Assembly (NCBI RefSeq): GCF_902729445.1
Contig: NZ_CACVCE010000023.1
Coordinates: 1-64,000, forward strand
Length of the DNA: 64,000 nt
Reading direction: 5' to 3'
DNA from: Magnetospirillum sp902729445
GTDB lineage: Bacteria > Pseudomonadota > Alphaproteobacteria > Rhodospirillales > Magnetospirillaceae
The position numbers and the translations under genes are program-made. This document shows positions 61,699 to 64,000 of the stretch, piece after piece (the first letter of the stretch is position 1; each line of letters opens with the position of its first letter). The notes beneath the pieces were generated by a model. That model made no database searches, was not told where the DNA came from, and worked only from the letters and a program-made list of their open reading frames with translations.

Positions 61699-64000
61699 AT
61701 GACCACCCTGATCCACGACCTTGCCGCCTTCGTTCCCGACGACCGCCTGATCCGCGATCCGCTGCGGCTTTTGGCCTATGGCACCGATGCCAGCTTCTAT
61801 CGGCTGGTGCCCAAGGTGGTGGTCAAGGCCGAAAGCGAGGACGAGGTCCGAAGCGTGCTGGATGTCTGCCATCGCCACCATGCGCCGGTGACCTTCCGCG
61901 CCGCCGGCACCAGCCTGTCGGGGCAGTCGGTCACCGATTCGGTGCTGCTGCTGCTGGGCGACAATTGGAACGGGGTGCGGGTGCTGGACCAGGGTCTTAG
62001 CATCGCGCTGCAGCCGGGCGTCATCGGCGCGGAGGCCAACCGCCGCCTGGCCGCCTTCGCCCGCAAGATCGGCCCCGACCCGGCCAGCATCGATAGCGCC
62101 AAGATCGGCGGCATGGCCGCCAACAATTCCAGCGGCATGTGCTGCGGCACCGCCGACAATTCCTATCAGACCCTGGTGACCATGCGGCTGATCCTGGCCG
62201 ACGGCACCTTGGTCGATACCGGCGACGCGGCCTCGGTGGAACGCTTCCGCCACAGCCATGCCGGATTGCTGGCCGAACTGGCCGAACTGGGCCGCGCCAC
62301 CCGCGCCGACCAGGCGTTGGCCGAACGCATCCGCGCCAAGTTCGCCATCAAGAACACCACCGGCTACGGGCTGAATTCGCTGGTGGATTTCGAGGACCCG
62401 CTCGACATCTTGCAGCATCTGATGATCGGGTCCGAGGGCACCTTGGGCTTCATCGCCGAGATCACCTATCGCACCGTGCCCGATCACGCCGACAAGGCCA
62501 GCACCTTGATGCTGTTTCCCGACCTGGCCGAGGCCTGCCGGGCGGTGGCGATCTTGAAAAGCCACCCGGTGGCGGCGGTGGAACTGATGGACCGCCCGGC
62601 GCTGCGCGCCGTCGAGGACAAGCCCGGCATGCCGGACGGTCTGGCCGATCTGCCCGACCAGGCCGCCGCCCTGCTGGTGGAAACCCGTGCCGAGAACGCG
62701 GCCGCCCTGGCCGCCAATATCGAGGCGATCAGCCAGGCTCTGGCCGGCTTTGGTTTCGCCCGGCCCCATGCCTTCACCACCGATTCCGGCGAGAGCGCCA
62801 AACTGTGGAAGATCAGGAAGGGCCTGTTTCCGGCGGTGGGCGCGGTCCGCAAGGTCGGGACCACGGTGATCATCGAGGACGTCGCCTTCAAGATTCCCGA
62901 CCTGGCCGCCGCCACCCTTGACCTGCAGGCGCTGCTGACCCGGCACGCTTATCCGGAAGCGATCATTTTCGGCCATGCGCTGGACGGCAATCTGCACTTC
63001 GTCTTCACCCAGGATTTCGGGCAAGAGGCGGAAGTGAAACGCTACGCCGCCCTGATGGACGACGTCGCCGATCTGGTGGTCAACAAGTATGACGGGTCCT
63101 TGAAGGCCGAACACGGAACCGGCCGCAACATGGCGCCCTTCGTCGCCCTGGAATGGGGCACCCAGGCCCACGCCTTGATGTGGCGGATCAAGCGGCTGCT
63201 GGACCCGCAGGGGCTGCTCAATCCCGGTGTCATCATGGATGACAACCCGCATGCCCATCTCGAGAATTTGAAGCCGCTGCCGCCGGCCGATCCTTTGGTC
63301 GATACCTGCATCGAATGCGGCTTCTGCGAAAGGATGTGCCCGTCGCATGGCCTGACCCTGTCGCCCCGCCAGCGCATCACCGGCTGGCGCGAGATCTCGC
63401 GCGCCGATGCCGCCGGGGAAGACAGCCGGGCCTTGTCGACGCTTTACGATTACATGGGGCTCGACACCTGCGCCGCCTGCGGCTTGTGCGCCACCGCCTG
63501 TCCGGTCGGCATCGAGACCGGCAGTCTGATCAAGGCGCTGCGCGGGCGCAAGGCGGGCGGCCTTGAAAAGGGAATCGGCCGGCTGGCCGGCAAATATTTC
63601 GGCGCCACCCTGACCGCCACCCGCCTGGGCCTGGCGGCCGCGTCGCTGGTGCGCCGCCACTGGCCGCGCCCGGCCCAGTCACCCCGACCGGGCAAGCCAG
63701 CTTCGACCGGCGACGCGGTGGTCTATATCCCGTCCTGCGCCTCGCGAGCCATGGGCACGGCGGCGTCGGATGGCGAGACCCGGCCTTTAACCTCGGTGGT
63801 CGCCACCATCTTCGACCGCGCCGGCTTCGCCATGGTGCTGCCCGACGGGCTGGACGAACTGTGCTGCGGGTTGCCGTTCGAAAGCCGCGGCCTGGCCGCC
63901 ACCGCCCAATCCAAGGGCGACCAGATGCTGGCCGCCCTGATCACGGCCAGCGACGGCGGCCGGTTGCCGGTGGTGATGGACACCTCGGCCTGTTCCAACC
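61699..64000 (+). CDS. FAD-linked D-lactate dehydrogenase-like/iron-sulfur protein (Dld-II type), partial
   Basis: At least 767 residues, cut by the window end. The N-terminal FAD-binding-4 domain has VTFRAAGTSLSGQSV and GGMAANNSSGMCCGT, followed by the FAD-oxidase C-terminal domain (FGHALDGNLHF, AEHGTGRN) and two 4Fe-4S motifs, CIECGFCERMCPS (about 537) and CAACGLCATACPV (about 590). A CCG segment (CCGLPFESRG) follows. Layout matches Dld-II/YdiJ-type enzymes. In Shewanella a Dld-II gene lies beside lutABC homologues (lldEFG), so D-lactate is the likely substrate. It is in the lut operon. Confidence 0.88.
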   Translation, partial: MTTLIHDLAAFVPDDRLIRDPLRLLAYGTDASFYRLVPKVVVKAESEDEVRSVLDVCHRHHAPVTFRAAGTSLSGQSVTDSVLLLLGDNWNGVRVLDQGLSIALQPGVIGAEANRRLAAFARKIGPDPASIDSAKIGGMAANNSSGMCCGTADNSYQTLVTMRLILADGTLVDTGDAASVERFRHSHAGLLAELAELGRATRADQALAERIRAKFAIKNTTGYGLNSLVDFEDPLDILQHLMIGSEGTLGFIAEITYRTVPDHADKASTLMLFPDLAEACRAVAILKSHPVAAVELMDRPALRAVEDKPGMPDGLADLPDQAAALLVETRAENAAALAANIEAISQALAGFGFARPHAFTTDSGESAKLWKIRKGLFPAVGAVRKVGTTVIIEDVAFKIPDLAAATLDLQALLTRHAYPEAIIFGHALDGNLHFVFTQDFGQEAEVKRYAALMDDVADLVVNKYDGSLKAEHGTGRNMAPFVALEWGTQAHALMWRIKRLLDPQGLLNPGVIMDDNPHAHLENLKPLPPADPLVDTCIECGFCERMCPSHGLTLSPRQRITGWREISRADAAGEDSRALSTLYDYMGLDTCAACGLCATACPVGIETGSLIKALRGRKAGGLEKGIGRLAGKYFGATLTATRLGLAAASLVRRHWPRPAQSPRPGKPASTGDAVVYIPSCASRAMGTAASDGETRPLTSVVATIFDRAGFAMVLPDGLDELCCGLPFESRGLAATAQSKGDQMLAALITASDGGRLPVVMDTSACSN

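Noticed and set aside
61636..63660. A 674-codon frame on the minus strand
   Set aside because: It lies antisense to the D-lactate dehydrogenase-like gene, which has clear FAD and iron-sulfur motifs and is open to the window end.

Overview
The window looks like chromosomal DNA of a high-GC alphaproteobacterium, most likely of the Rhodospirillales (Magnetospirillum-like). This placement is an inference from overall composition, the gene complement and an alphaproteobacterial-type dispersed palindromic repeat; there is no rRNA or marker gene to fix the genus.

Region 1 (about 60-26344) is a large surface-polysaccharide locus. A short left part carries a nucleotide-sugar 4,6-dehydratase, a small membrane protein, a methyltransferase, family-2 glycosyltransferases, an SGNH esterase-like protein, a first asparagine-synthase-like amidotransferase, a polytopic glycosyltransferase and a B12-binding radical SAM protein. 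It is followed by one long leftward operon (26344 to 11386) whose genes mostly overlap by 4 bp: methyltransferase, epimerase, amidotransferase, ABC permease and ATPase (Wzm/Wzt type), methyltransferase, then two sets of polysaccharide deacetylase plus formyltransferase, two GT-B glycosyltransferases and a third amidotransferase. Together they suggest an ABC-exported glycan carrying N-formylated amino sugars and possibly uronamides. 

Region 2 (26473-34426) has purH, then a rightward run with another methyltransferase, a second SGNH protein, an alcohol-dehydrogenase/Gfo-Idh fusion, a 58-residue peptide gene and a 519-residue protein that looks like a C39/papain-type cysteine peptidase.

Region 3 (34417-47551) is mostly housekeeping: a soluble chemoreceptor with a degenerate CZB domain, a TetR regulator, a family-9 glycosyltransferase, a UDP-sugar dehydrogenase, pheA, kdsB, a HisN-like phosphatase, the yejABEF peptide importer and an EAL protein.

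Region 4 (47560-55290) is the mobile/accessory zone: an IS110-family element with a perfect 32-bp palindrome in its upstream non-coding DNA, a SpoIIE-type phosphatase receptor, PPi-dependent phosphofructokinase, tRNA-Gly(CCC), an integrase remnant, an AT-richer two-gene cassette (nucleotidyltransferase-like plus DUF262) and a probably decayed higBA module.

Region 5 (55294-64000) is central carbon metabolism: pyruvate carboxylase, divergently transcribed from lutABC and a D-lactate-dehydrogenase-like flavoprotein (cut by the window end). A FadR/LldR-type palindrome lies just before lutA. Lactate oxidised by these enzymes would give pyruvate that Pyc can carboxylate and PPi-PFK-linked gluconeogenesis can use.
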